Assembly (NCBI GenBank): GCA_002707525.1
Contig: PAND01000004.1
Location: 35,746-99,745 of the forward strand
DNA from: Flavobacteriales bacterium
GTDB taxonomy: Bacteria; Bacteroidota; Bacteroidia; Flavobacteriales; Schleiferiaceae
Direction of reading: 5' to 3'
DNA length: 64,000 nt
In this document: positions 35,616-44,765 of the stretch, one piece after another
How positions within the stretch are numbered: position 1 is the stretch's first letter
Layout of the letters: every line of letters starts with the position of its first letter
The notes under the pieces: generated by a model
Told to the model about the DNA's origin: nothing
What the model saw: only the letters and a program-made list of their open reading frames with translations
Database searches by the model: none
Position numbers and translations under genes: made by a program

Positions 35616-36659
35616 TTAACCTTCATGATGTTTAAAGCCTTGTGCTTTAAGTTCTACGACTTTATCATCCCGTGTAATCAAATTAGCTCCAGAACCCTCC
35701 TTGACATATCCAATAACACTCAAATTAGGATTGGCCTTGATTTTATCGTGATCTTCAATACCTATGGTGAATAGTAGTTCATAATCTTCTCCCCCATTTA
35801 ATCCCACGGTGGTCGTATTCAAATTGAATTCCTCACACAAGGCATATATGCTTGGGTCTATGGGAATTTTATTCTCATAAATATTAAACTGGTGACTAGA
35901 GGCTTTACTTAAATGGAGAATCTCGGAGCTCAGACCATCACTAACATCTATCATGGAAGTTGGCTGCACCTCAAGTTTGTGAAGAAGATCTATTATGTCT
36001 TTTCTTGCTTCCGGTTTGAGCTGTCTCTCTAAAATGTATTCATGACCACCTAATTCTGGCTGCATATCAGGGTTCTCAATAAAGACTTGTTTCTCTCTCT
36101 CCAAAATTTGCAGACCCATGTATGCACCTCCAACATCACCACTTACTACAATTAAGTCATTATCCTTGGCTCCACTGCGCATGGTCGCATTCTCTTTTCT
36201 TACACGACCGGTAGCTGTTATACTTATCATCAATCCCGATGATGACGCTGTAGTATCACCACCAATCAAATCCACATTATAGTGCTCACAAGCTAAATGA
36301 ATTCCTTCATAAACTTCTTCTATAGCCTCTACAGGAAAGCGATTAGACACTGCGATACCAACAGTAATATGTTCCGCCGTGCCATTCATCGCATACACAT
36401 CACTCAGATTTACAATTACACTCTTATACCCCAAGTGCTTTAGGGGCATATAGCTCAAATCAAAATGAACTCCTTCTACCAATAAATCCGTAGTTATCGC
36501 GGTAAAATATTCTCCTTGATCGATTAACCCAGCGTCATCGCCCATGGCAAAGGCAGTGTTTGGGAGTTTTGATTTTGCATTTTTAACTAGACGGTCAATT
36601 AGGCCAAACTCGCCTAACTCCGATATGGGTGTCCTCTGTGGGTTCTTTGAATCAAACAT
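35616..36659 (-). CDS. thiL: Thiamine-monophosphate kinase
   Basis: 347 aa. Phosphorylates thiamine phosphate to thiamine diphosphate with ATP, the last step of cofactor synthesis. The PurM/ThiL fold is shown by FAMGDDAGLID, NLSDVYAMNG, VDLIGGDTTASSSG and IDVSDGLSSEI. The start is the ATG at 36659. It is divergent from the suf operon across only 95 bp that carry promoter boxes for both. The minus-strand -7 box ends just 4 bp before the start codon, so the message may be leaderless. Confidence 0.93.
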   Translation of the reverse strand: MFDSKNPQRTPISELGEFGLIDRLVKNAKSKLPNTAFAMGDDAGLIDQGEYFTAITTDLLVEGVHFDLSYMPLKHLGYKSVIVNLSDVYAMNGTAEHITVGIAVSNRFPVEAIEEVYEGIHLACEHYNVDLIGGDTTASSSGLMISITATGRVRKENATMRSGAKDNDLIVVSGDVGGAYMGLQILEREKQVFIENPDMQPELGGHEYILERQLKPEARKDIIDLLHKLEVQPTSMIDVSDGLSSEILHLSKASSHQFNIYENKIPIDPSIYALCEEFNLNTTTVGLNGGEDYELLFTIGIEDHDKIKANPNLSVIGYVKEGSGANLITRDDKVVELKAQGFKHHEG

Positions 36660-36663
36660 AGAA

Positions 36664-36671
36664 CAAAGTTA
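36664..36671 (-). promoter_or_regulatory. Promoter -7 box for thiL
   Basis: The minus strand reads TAACTTTG, a match to TAnnTTTG, with a TTG 21 bp upstream (complement of CAA at 36693-36695). The perfect 12-bp palindrome TATAACGTTATA (36670-36681) overlaps the spacer and could be an operator. Confidence 0.5.
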
Positions 36672-36715
36672 TAACGTTATAGGTCTTGATTGCAATATTA
36701 AAGCCCCATATTCAT

Positions 36716-36723
36716 TAACTTTG
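36716..36723 (+). promoter_or_regulatory. Promoter -7 box for the suf operon
   Basis: TAACTTTG matches TAnnTTTG and ends 31 bp before the first suf ATG. A TTG at 36690-36692 lies 23 bp upstream, slightly longer than the usual spacing; it belongs to the palindrome ATTGCAAT shared with the opposing promoter. Confidence 0.55.
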
Positions 36724-36754
36724 CAGTGCTTTTTTAGAATTAGTCTAAATCAAT

Positions 36755-37084
36755 ATGGTTAAAGTATCCACAACAGCAAAAGATAAATTGTCTGCACTCA
36801 TGGCTGAGGAAGGCAAGAGTATTGCAAGCAGCTATGTTAGCGTAGGAGTAGAGAGCGGTGGTTGTTCCGGTTTATCATACAAGATGGAATTTACATCTGA
36901 TATACCAGAAAACGCTGAACTCTATGAAGATAATGGAGTTACAGTGGTAGTTGAGAAGAAAAGTCTTCTATACCTAATTGGGACCACGCTAGAATATACC
37001 GGCGGTCTTAATGGCAAAGGGTTCAGTTTTAATAATCCGAATGCTACGCGCACCTGTGGGTGCGGGGAGAGCTTCGCAGTATAA
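36755..37084 (+). CDS. sufA: Iron-sulfur assembly A-type carrier protein
   Basis: 109 aa. HesB/IscA-type carrier that receives a cluster from SufBCD and passes it to target proteins. The three conserved cysteines are visible, in [12 protein letters not shown] and the C-terminal [10 protein letters not shown]. It is the first gene of a suf operon; the stop is 5 bp before the sufB ATG. I use the sufA name because of the operon; IscA or ErpA naming would be equally fair. Confidence 0.88.
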   Translation: MVKVSTTAKDKLSALMAEEGKSIASSYVSVGVESGGCSGLSYKMEFTSDIPENAELYEDNGVTVVVEKKSLLYLIGTTLEYTGGLNGKGFSFNNPNATRTCGCGESFAV

Positions 37085-37089
37085 TACTC

Positions 37090-38526
37090 ATGGGCGACGA
37101 AATCTTAGGTGAAATCACCGCATCAGAATATAAATACGGATTCACAACGGAAATCGAAAGCGATACGGTGCCTCCGGGTTTAAATGAAGATGTGATTCGG
37201 TTAATTAGTTCCAAGAAAAATGAGCCTGATTGGATGCTCGAATGGCGTTTAGACGCTTTTCGTACTTGGTCCAAAATGAAAGAGCCTGATTGGCCCAATG
37301 TGCACTACAATAAGCCTGATTTCCAAGCCATCTCATATTACAGTGCACCAAAACAAAAGAAAACTTTAGACAGTTTAGAAGAAGTCGATCCGGAACTGCT
37401 GAAGACATTTGAAAAATTAGGGATTAGCCTAGATGAGCAAAAGCGACTAAGCGGCGTAGCTATAGATGTGGTTGTAGATTCCGTATCGGTTGCAACTACG
37501 TTCAAAGAAACGCTTGCTGAAAAAGGCATCATATTCTGCTCCATGAGCGATGCCATTCAAGAACATCCTGAATTGGTAAGGAAGCACCTAGGTACCGTTG
37601 TCCCCAAGCAAGATAACTTCTATGCGGCGCTGAATAGTGCGGTTTTTACTGATGGTTCATTCTGTTATATTCCAAAAGGCGTTCATTGTCCAATGGAATT
37701 AAGCACCTATTTCCGAATCAATGAAGCGGGAACCGGTCAATTTGAGCGCACCCTGCTTGTAGCTGATTCCGGCTCGTTTGTTAGTTATTTAGAAGGCTGT
37801 ACCGCTCCGCAGAGAGATGAAAATCAACTTCATGCTGCGGTGGTTGAACTAGTTGCAATGGAAGATGCCGAAATCAAGTACAGTACTGTACAAAATTGGT
37901 ATCCTGGAGACGCAGAAGGCAAAGGTGGCGTATTCAATTTTGTCACCAAACGCGGTATATGCGAACGTAAAGCAAAGATCAGTTGGACACAGGTTGAAAC
38001 AGGCTCTGCAGTAACTTGGAAATACCCTTCATGTATCTTAAAAGGTGACCATTCTATTGGTGAGTTTTATAGTGTCGCAGTCACCAATAAGTATCAGCAA
38101 GCAGATACAGGAACCAAAATGATTCATCTTGGGAAAAACACAAAAAGTACGATCATTTCCAAAGGTATCAGCGCCGGCAGGAGCCATAACAGTTACAGAG
38201 GTTTAGTTCGGGTTGGAGCGCGAGCAGAAAACGCTAGAAACTTTAGTCAATGTGACTCCCTTTTGATGGGTGATCAATGCGGTGCTCATACCTTCCCATA
38301 CATTGAAGCTCAGCATCCAACTGCTCAGATAGAACATGAGGCAACAACATCAAAGATTGGTGAGGACCAACTTTTTTATTGCAATCAACGGGGAATTGGC
38401 ACAGAAGAAGCCATTGCATTAATAGTCAATGGATATTGTAAAGAAGTATTGAACCAGCTTCCAATGGAGTTTGCAGTGGAAGCACAAAAACTATTAGAGG
38501 TCTCTCTAGAGGGCTCGGTAGGATAG
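37090..38526 (+). CDS. sufB: Fe-S cluster assembly protein SufB
   Basis: 478 aa. Scaffold subunit of the SufBC2D complex on which new clusters form. The right-handed beta-helix core and C-terminal helices match the family, with [41 protein letters not shown] and [24 protein letters not shown] chose the ATG at 37090 (MGDEILGEI); an earlier frame start at 37060 would overlap sufA. It is highly conserved and normal length. Confidence 0.96.
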   Translation: MGDEILGEITASEYKYGFTTEIESDTVPPGLNEDVIRLISSKKNEPDWMLEWRLDAFRTWSKMKEPDWPNVHYNKPDFQAISYYSAPKQKKTLDSLEEVDPELLKTFEKLGISLDEQKRLSGVAIDVVVDSVSVATTFKETLAEKGIIFCSMSDAIQEHPELVRKHLGTVVPKQDNFYAALNSAVFTDGSFCYIPKGVHCPMELSTYFRINEAGTGQFERTLLVADSGSFVSYLEGCTAPQRDENQLHAAVVELVAMEDAEIKYSTVQNWYPGDAEGKGGVFNFVTKRGICERKAKISWTQVETGSAVTWKYPSCILKGDHSIGEFYSVAVTNKYQQADTGTKMIHLGKNTKSTIISKGISAGRSHNSYRGLVRVGARAENARNFSQCDSLLMGDQCGAHTFPYIEAQHPTAQIEHEATTSKIGEDQLFYCNQRGIGTEEAIALIVNGYCKEVLNQLPMEFAVEAQKLLEVSLEGSVG

Positions 38527-38528
38527 CC

Positions 38529-39278
38529 ATGATTAAAATCAAAGACTTACAAGCCGGTATTGAGGGAAAGGATATTCTTCGCGGTATAAATCTAGAAATC
38601 AATTCAGGCGAAGTACATGCCATTATGGGGCCTAACGGCTCTGGCAAATCTACTTTGAGCAGTATTATAGCGGGTAGAGAAGACTACGAAATTAGCAGTG
38701 GTTCAATTGATTTTGAAGGAGAAGACCTCATGGATCTTTCACCAGAAGATCGTGCGCACAAGGGAATCTTTCTCAGTTTTCAATATCCTGTAGAAATTCC
38801 CGGCGTTACTGTGAGTAATTTCATTAAAACCGCTATAAACGAAAGTAGAAAAGGCCGTGGCGAAGAGCCTATGGGAGCTAGAGAGATGCTCGCGATGATG
38901 CGCGAAAAAACCGCTTTACTAGAAATGGATAAGAGTTATCTGAGCCGAAGTTTAAATGAAGGGTTTTCAGGTGGTGAAAAAAAACGCAACGAGATTTTCC
39001 AGATGGCAATGCTGCAACCAAAATTGGCCATTCTAGATGAGACTGATTCAGGTTTAGACATAGACGCTCTAAGAATTGTGGCAAACGGTGTAAATAAACT
39101 TCGTAGTAAGAATAATGCAGTACTGGTAATTACTCATTACCAAAGATTATTGGATTACATAGAGCCAGATTTCGTGCATGTCTTGTACAACGGTAAAATT
39201 GTCAAGAGCGGCGATAAAAGTTTAGCACTCGAATTAGAAGCAAAAGGATACGACTGGATCAAGGCAGAAAACGTATGA
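38529..39278 (+). CDS. sufC: Fe-S cluster assembly ATPase SufC
   Basis: 249 aa. ABC-type ATPase that drives conformational changes in SufBCD. Walker A is GPNGSGKST, the signature is FSGGEKKRNE, and Walker B is LAILDETDSGLD. It is cytosolic and has no membrane partner. It starts 3 bp after sufB and its stop overlaps the sufD ATG by 4 bp (ATGA). Confidence 0.96.
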   Translation: MIKIKDLQAGIEGKDILRGINLEINSGEVHAIMGPNGSGKSTLSSIIAGREDYEISSGSIDFEGEDLMDLSPEDRAHKGIFLSFQYPVEIPGVTVSNFIKTAINESRKGRGEEPMGAREMLAMMREKTALLEMDKSYLSRSLNEGFSGGEKKRNEIFQMAMLQPKLAILDETDSGLDIDALRIVANGVNKLRSKNNAVLVITHYQRLLDYIEPDFVHVLYNGKIVKSGDKSLALELEAKGYDWIKAENV

Positions 39279-40594
39279 CAGATTTAGCGCAAGATTTACT
39301 CTCTTCCTTCGTAATAGCTGAGGCCGAATTAAACGGCAGCAAGAACTTAGCCGTCGTTAATATGCGCAAAGAGGCCTTAGACCGCTTCGAAGCACTGGGA
39401 TTCCCAACAACTCGTGAAGAAGAATGGAAATATACCAATCTCAAGCCAGTATTGAATCGCGATTATAAAATCATGCTGAAAAGCGAAAGCGCGGTTTCAT
39501 TTGGAGATATTAAACAATATCTACTCAGTGATCTTGACACCTATAAGCTCATATTCATAAACGGAAAATACAGCTCTTGGTTAAGCGAATCTACCCATCA
39601 GAGTTATGACATTTGCACCTTCGCAGCAGCGCTAAATAAGTACCCCGAAATACTTTCCAAGTTCTTGGGTAAGGCCGCTCCGTCCGGCGAAACGTTCGTG
39701 GATCTTAATACTGCTTTTGCCGATGACGGCGCATATATTAGAGTTAAGGCAAATCAAACTGTTGATAAGCCCATTGAAATCATCTACTTAACCACTGAGG
39801 AAAATGGCTCAACCTTCTCACAAGCAAGAAACCTGATTGTCGTTGAGCAAAATGCAGAAGTTCAAATTGTTGAGAGACATCAAAATTTGGGAGAGCATGC
39901 GAGCTTTACCAACTTCGTAAGCGAGGTTTTTGCGGCCCGCGATGCCAGAGTCAGCTATTATAAAGTGCAAAATGACAGCACCAAGGCTTCGCTTGTAGAT
40001 AACACGCATGTGCGTCAAGAAAGCAATTCAAATGTTCATGTGGGTACCTACACGTTTGGGGGCAAACTTGTACGTAATAATTTACACTTCTACTCAGGAG
40101 GTGAGCGCACAGAGAGTCATATGGATGGCATTACCATCATTGGTGAAGGTCAAACTGTTGACCACCACACCCTTGTGGACCACCAAGAACCAAACTGCTA
40201 CAGTCGCGAGTTGTACAAAGGCATTTACCTAGACAAAAGCCACGGGGTCTTCAACGGTAAAGTATTAGTTCGCCAAAAAGCGCAAAAGACCAATGCCTTT
40301 CAACAAAATGACAATATCCTTTTGAGCGATAAAGCAAAGGTTGACACAAAACCACAACTCGAGATATTTGCGGATGATGTCAAATGCTCGCACGGTTGTA
40401 CAATAGGACAATTAGACAAAAATGCTCTGTTTTACCTGCGCTCTAGAGGCATCCCAAAACGCGAGGCTGAAGGTTTGATGACCTACGCTTTTGCCTCAGA
40501 TGCACTAGAATATGTAACCATACCACAATTAGAGAAAAGGCTCAATAGGGTTATCGCAGATAAATTGGGAATCAACCTTGAATTTGCGCTATAA
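39275..40594 (+). CDS. sufD: Fe-S cluster assembly protein SufD
   Basis: 439 aa. SufB paralogue and structural partner in the SufBC2D scaffold. An N-terminal helical part includes GFPTTREEEWKYTNLKP. The beta-helix core and C-terminal end have the conserved DDVKCSHGCTIGQLDKNALFYLRSRGI with the cluster-site His. It overlaps sufC by 4 bp and sufS by 1 bp. Confidence 0.95.
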   Translation: MTDLAQDLLSSFVIAEAELNGSKNLAVVNMRKEALDRFEALGFPTTREEEWKYTNLKPVLNRDYKIMLKSESAVSFGDIKQYLLSDLDTYKLIFINGKYSSWLSESTHQSYDICTFAAALNKYPEILSKFLGKAAPSGETFVDLNTAFADDGAYIRVKANQTVDKPIEIIYLTTEENGSTFSQARNLIVVEQNAEVQIVERHQNLGEHASFTNFVSEVFAARDARVSYYKVQNDSTKASLVDNTHVRQESNSNVHVGTYTFGGKLVRNNLHFYSGGERTESHMDGITIIGEGQTVDHHTLVDHQEPNCYSRELYKGIYLDKSHGVFNGKVLVRQKAQKTNAFQQNDNILLSDKAKVDTKPQLEIFADDVKCSHGCTIGQLDKNALFYLRSRGIPKREAEGLMTYAFASDALEYVTIPQLEKRLNRVIADKLGINLEFAL

Positions 40595-41811
40595 TGGCCT
40601 ACAATGTTCATGATATTCGTAAACAGTTTCCCATACTCAATCAAGAGGTTCATGGCCAACCCTTAGTGTATTTAGATAACGCAGCTACGGCTCAAAAGCC
40701 ATTGGCAGTAATTAATGCTATTTCTGACTACTATTTGAAGTACAATGCAAATGTGCATCGAGGTGTACATACATTAAGTCAACGCGCAACTGATGCCATG
40801 GAGTCAGTTAGAGAAGAAGTAAGGGTGCATATAAATGCAACTGAAGCTGCAGAAATCATTTTCACCCGAGGGATTACAGACAGTATTAATACCATTGCTT
40901 ATGGTATGAGCAATAGAATTCATCAGGGCCAAAATGTTGTTATAACTGCTATGGAGCACCACAGTAATATTGTGCCTTGGCAGATGCTATGTGAACGCAC
41001 TGGAGCTGAACTTCGTCATATTCCTATGGACGAACACGGTGAACTCGTTATAAATGGTTTAGAGGATATTGTGGACCACAATACAGCCATTGTAGCGTTT
41101 AATCATATTTCAAATACCCTTGGCACGATTAATCCGGTTGAAGAAATTTTATCCCGGTCAAGAGAAGTAGGTGCATGGACATTAGTAGACGGTGCTCAAA
41201 GTGGACCGCATGCTCAAGTGGATGTACAATCTTGGGATGTAGACTTTTTTACATTGAGCAGCCACAAGATGTATGGCCCAACGGGTCTTGGTATTCTATA
41301 CGGAAAACGTGAGAGGCTAGAGGCAATTTCACCCTATCAAGGAGGTGGGGAGATGATAGCAACAGTGACTTTAGAAAAGAGCACCTATGCGGGCCTCCCT
41401 CATAAATTTGAGGCAGGCACACCCCATGTAGAGGGCATCATAGGTTTTGGCGCTGCCTTAAAATTTTTAAATGAAATTGGGATAGAATCCATTTCTGCTC
41501 ACGAACAAAATCTTCTTGAATATGCTACCGAAAAATGTTCAAAAATAGAAGGATTTAGAGTTATTGGTAATGCCAAAAATAAAGCAAGTGTTTTGAGCTT
41601 CGTAGTGGATGGTATTCATTCGTATGACTTAGGGGTGCTTCTAGATCAACAAGGTATTGCCGTAAGAACGGGGCAGCATTGTACACAACCCATTATGGAT
41701 GCATTTTGCATTCAAGGAACAGTTAGGGCGAGCTTTGCGATGTACAATACATTTGATGAAATTGATTCTTTCATGTCCGCCCTCTCAAGGGCAGTAACCA
41801 TGCTTCGATAA
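40594..41811 (+). CDS. sufS: Cysteine desulfurase SufS
   Basis: 405 aa. PLP enzyme that takes sulfur from cysteine and hands it to SufE. The PLP lysine is in TLSSHKMYGPTG. The catalytic Cys lies in VRTGQHCTQPIMD, in the short loop typical of group II (SufS) enzymes. VYLDNAATAQKP is at the N terminus. The ATG overlaps the sufD stop by one base and the stop overlaps sufE by one base. Confidence 0.96.
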   Translation: MAYNVHDIRKQFPILNQEVHGQPLVYLDNAATAQKPLAVINAISDYYLKYNANVHRGVHTLSQRATDAMESVREEVRVHINATEAAEIIFTRGITDSINTIAYGMSNRIHQGQNVVITAMEHHSNIVPWQMLCERTGAELRHIPMDEHGELVINGLEDIVDHNTAIVAFNHISNTLGTINPVEEILSRSREVGAWTLVDGAQSGPHAQVDVQSWDVDFFTLSSHKMYGPTGLGILYGKRERLEAISPYQGGGEMIATVTLEKSTYAGLPHKFEAGTPHVEGIIGFGAALKFLNEIGIESISAHEQNLLEYATEKCSKIEGFRVIGNAKNKASVLSFVVDGIHSYDLGVLLDQQGIAVRTGQHCTQPIMDAFCIQGTVRASFAMYNTFDEIDSFMSALSRAVTMLR

Positions 41812-42227
41812 TGGCGACTATTCAAGAGAAACAGCAAGCTCTAATTCAAGAATTCGAGCTCTTTGATGAGTGGATGGACAAATACAATTATATCATTGAA
41901 ATGGGTAAAAGCCTTCCAACACTTCCAGAAGACAAAAAAAATGATGACCTATTGGTGCCAGGCTGTCAAAGTAAGGTATGGCTGCATGTAGAAAAGCGCG
42001 ACAACAAAATAGTCCTTAGCGCTGACGCAGATGCCATTATAGCAAAGGGAATAGTAGCCATGCTTATTGAAGTGTTTAGTGATCAGCCCGCTAAGGAGGT
42101 GGCGGGAGCTCAAATGAAATTCATAGAGGACATAGGCTTGAAAGACCACCTCAGCCCAACTAGAGCAAATGGCCTAATCAGCATGGTTAAGCAAATAAAG
42201 TACTATGCACTAGCCTTTTCCGCTTAA
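41811..42227 (+). CDS. sufE: Sulfur acceptor protein SufE
   Basis: 138 aa. Accepts persulfide from SufS and delivers it to SufB. The acceptor Cys is in LVPGCQSKVWLHVE, and ADADAIIAKGIVAMLIEVFSDQPA is the usual following helix. The start codon is shared with the sufS stop. Confidence 0.93.
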   Translation: MATIQEKQQALIQEFELFDEWMDKYNYIIEMGKSLPTLPEDKKNDDLLVPGCQSKVWLHVEKRDNKIVLSADADAIIAKGIVAMLIEVFSDQPAKEVAGAQMKFIEDIGLKDHLSPTRANGLISMVKQIKYYALAFSA

Positions 42228-42239
42228 ACGAAAAGAAAA

Positions 42240-42572
42240 ATGAGTGAGGAGTTAACACATAGCGAAATGCAAAAGATTGGAGAAGAAGTTGTAGGCGTGC
42301 TTTGCAACATCTTTGATCCTGAAATTCCCGTAGATATTTATCAGCTTGGATTAATATACGATGTAAAGGTTAGCACAGAACGTGATGTGCATATATTGAT
42401 GACCTTAACCTCACCCAATTGTCCAGTAGCAGAAAGCATGCCTCAGGAAGTAAAAGAAAAGTCGCGTGCATTAGATAGTGTAAATGATGTTGAAGTTGAA
42501 ATCACCTTCGAACCCCCTTGGGATAAAAGCATGATGAGCGAAGAAGCAAAATTAGAATTAGGAATGCTCTAA
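42240..42572 (+). CDS. sufT: SufT/PaaD-type DUF59 protein of the suf operon
   Basis: 110 aa. MIP18 (DUF59) domain: IFDPEIPVDIYQLGLIYDVKV, then LTSPNCPVAESMPQEV with its conserved Cys, and a C-terminal EITFEPPWDKSMMS. Stand-alone proteins of this kind accompany suf genes and help maturation of Fe-S proteins (family knowledge). It starts 12 bp after sufE and closes the operon; the 132 bp after it hold no gene. Confidence 0.85.
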   Translation: MSEELTHSEMQKIGEEVVGVLCNIFDPEIPVDIYQLGLIYDVKVSTERDVHILMTLTSPNCPVAESMPQEVKEKSRALDSVNDVEVEITFEPPWDKSMMSEEAKLELGML

Positions 42573-42704
42573 AGGCTATAGAAATTTAAGTTTTCCTAAA
42601 ACAAAAACCTTTAAAGAGGTAATCCGTTAAACATTGTGTTAATTTGACGCTCGTTATTCAAAGAATCGAGTGATTTTTTGTGAATTTGAAAAAATACCTA
42701 CTGA

Positions 42705-44144
42705 ATGAAAATTGGAATTGATGCCATTTCATATTATGTACCCAATCATTACCTTCCTATTGAAGCCCTTGCAAAAGCGAGGAATATTGAATATGCTAAA
42801 TTAAATAAGGGACTAGGTCTAACCTCTATGTCTTTTCCTGATGTTGATGAGGACGCTGCCTCAATGGGGGCAAATGCAGTTTTAGATTTATTCCAAAGAG
42901 AGTCGCTCAATCCTTCAGATGTTGGTAGGATCTACCTTGGTACTGAAAGTGCTTTAGATAGTGCTAAACCCACAGCCACATACATTCTTGATTTAGTTGA
43001 AAAGGAATTAAGTACCGAATTTGGTCCTCGGTCATTAAAAAATACAGATGCTGTAGATATGACCTTCGCTTGCATTGGTGCTGTAGATGCCCTTGAAAAT
43101 GCATGCCTCTACCTTAAGCAAAATCCAGGTAAAAAAGCAATCATTGTGGCTTCAGATTTGGCAAAATACAATCTTGGATCTACTGGTGAATACACTCAAG
43201 GTGCTGGAGCTGTGGCTCTACTTATTTCAAAGGATCCAGCAATCATTTCATTAGGTTCAGAAATAGGCGTTGCAACAAAAGGAGAGCGAGATTTCTTTAA
43301 ACCGAGACGAACGCAAACGAAATCATCCGTTCTTGTACAAGCTGCACATCTACTAGGAATAAACCTCAATGAGGAAGAAGCTAAAACAAAACTACTAGAT
43401 GCAAAAGGGTTTTGGGGAGGTAACACCATGATAAGAACTTATCTTGAGGAACCTGTTTTTGACGGTCAATACAGCAATAGCGCATATATAGCCCGTATAA
43501 AAGAAGCATTAGAAGATTTCCAAAGTAAAATATCATTGAATCCAGCCTTGGATTGGGGCCGTGTTGTAATGCACCTACCTTATGCATTTCAAGGCAGACG
43601 CATGCTGGTAAATTTTTACCTTGACTGGATGCAAACGAATGGCAGATGGAATGAAGTAGTTGAGGCTGTTGGATCTGAAAAACCTGAAAATAAAGAGGAA
43701 TCAAAAAATTGGGTTAGAACCTTTAGTAAAAGTGACTATTATAAGGCATACGTTGACAAAGCGCTTGCGCCAGCCGAGCGTGCCTCAGGTTTGATTGGAA
43801 ACATGTACACCGCTTCCATATTTATGGGCCTGCTTAGTACTCTATGTGATGCTGCAGAAAAAGGAGATAATATTGAAGGTGTCTGCATAGGGTTCATGGG
43901 CTATGGCTCTGGCAGCAAGGCAAAAGTATTCCAAGGTTATGTGCAAAAAGGGTGGTCTAAAGTGGCTCAATTAAATCTTTTTGAAAGACTTAATCAACGG
44001 ACAGCAGTTGATTTTAACACCTACGAAAATTGGCACAACGAGCGTCTTTCTTTACCCATTCTTCCAAAGAAAAATGTTTTCGTTCTTGAGGGTCTAAGAA
44101 CAGAAGAGAATCAAGAGTTTTTCAGAGATTACAAAAGACAATAA
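42705..44144 (+). CDS. Hydroxymethylglutaryl-CoA synthase family protein
   Basis: 479 aa. A thiolase-fold enzyme joining acetyl-CoA and acetoacetyl-CoA to HMG-CoA, the entry to the mevalonate pathway used by Flavobacteriales for isoprenoids. MKIGIDAISYYVPNHYLP is at the N terminus, the catalytic Cys is in MTFACIGAVDALENA, and NTMIRTYLEEPVFDGQYS is in the C-terminal half. It is longer than the Gram-positive MvaS (about 390 aa) through its C-terminal half, which is usual in this phylum. It starts 132 bp after sufT and is followed 9 bp later by a DUF2480 gene. Confidence 0.9.
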   Translation: MKIGIDAISYYVPNHYLPIEALAKARNIEYAKLNKGLGLTSMSFPDVDEDAASMGANAVLDLFQRESLNPSDVGRIYLGTESALDSAKPTATYILDLVEKELSTEFGPRSLKNTDAVDMTFACIGAVDALENACLYLKQNPGKKAIIVASDLAKYNLGSTGEYTQGAGAVALLISKDPAIISLGSEIGVATKGERDFFKPRRTQTKSSVLVQAAHLLGINLNEEEAKTKLLDAKGFWGGNTMIRTYLEEPVFDGQYSNSAYIARIKEALEDFQSKISLNPALDWGRVVMHLPYAFQGRRMLVNFYLDWMQTNGRWNEVVEAVGSEKPENKEESKNWVRTFSKSDYYKAYVDKALAPAERASGLIGNMYTASIFMGLLSTLCDAAEKGDNIEGVCIGFMGYGSGSKAKVFQGYVQKGWSKVAQLNLFERLNQRTAVDFNTYENWHNERLSLPILPKKNVFVLEGLRTEENQEFFRDYKRQ

Positions 44145-44153
44145 TCTACGGTA

Positions 44154-44654
44154 ATGGCGAATCAGGAAATTGTAAATAAGGTAGCGCAAAGCTCATTAAT
44201 CACCTTTAACTTGGAGGATTATTTTCCAGCCAAGGTGACCGATTTGGACATCGCGCAATTCCTTGACAAGGGACTGCTTTTACGCGAAAAAGAATATCGA
44301 ACAGCGCTCAAAGAGGTTGACCACACTCCATTTAAAGACTCAGTTGTTCGTCTACATTGCTCTAGTGACGCGATTCTTCCAGCTTGGGCCTCCATTCTTG
44401 TTGCTGCAATATTAAGCGAACATGAAATTAATTGCTTCTGGGCAGGAACAGAAACCGAGTTCTATTCACAATATTACCGATGGAAATTATCCCAAGTGAA
44501 TTGGGACCAATTTAATGGGAAGCCCGTTATCATTAAGGGTTGTGGCAACTCAAAAATACCGCAAGATGCATATGTTCACGCAGCAGTAGCTCTTAAGAGG
44601 TTTGCCAAGAGAATAAGTTATGGCGAAGCATGTTCAGCTGTTCCCCTTAGATAA
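44154..44654 (+). CDS. DUF2480 family protein
   Basis: 166 aa, soluble, no signal peptide. It matches the DUF2480 family restricted to Bacteroidota: LITFNLEDYFPA near the N terminus, FKDSVVRLHCSSDAILPAWA in the middle and VIIKGCGNSKIPQDAYVHAA near the C terminus. Function unknown; the Cys-rich GCGNSKIP segment could bind a metal or cluster, but that is speculation. It follows the HMG-CoA synthase gene by 9 bp, and a terminator follows. Confidence 0.8.
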   Translation: MANQEIVNKVAQSSLITFNLEDYFPAKVTDLDIAQFLDKGLLLREKEYRTALKEVDHTPFKDSVVRLHCSSDAILPAWASILVAAILSEHEINCFWAGTETEFYSQYYRWKLSQVNWDQFNGKPVIIKGCGNSKIPQDAYVHAAVALKRFAKRISYGEACSAVPLR

Positions 44655-44656
44655 TT

Positions 44657-44693
44657 ATTAAGGAGTCATCATTGCGGCTTCTTAATTCTTTTT
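44657..44693 (+). terminator. Terminator after the DUF2480 gene
   Basis: A 9-bp stem with one mismatch (44657-44665 ATTAAGGAG and 44678-44686 CTTCTTAAT), a 12-nt loop, and a TCTTTTTC tail directly after it. Confidence 0.6.
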
Positions 44694-44765
44694 CATTTGC
44701 CACTGCTATCTGAAGGCTGACTTTTGAGCGCCACAAGAGTCAAAAGGATTAACTACCTTCATGTC

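Noticed and set aside
44694-44765. TACCTTCA as a promoter box for the first kinase
   Set aside because: It differs from TAnnTTTG at two positions and lies only a few bases before the start codon; too weak to call.
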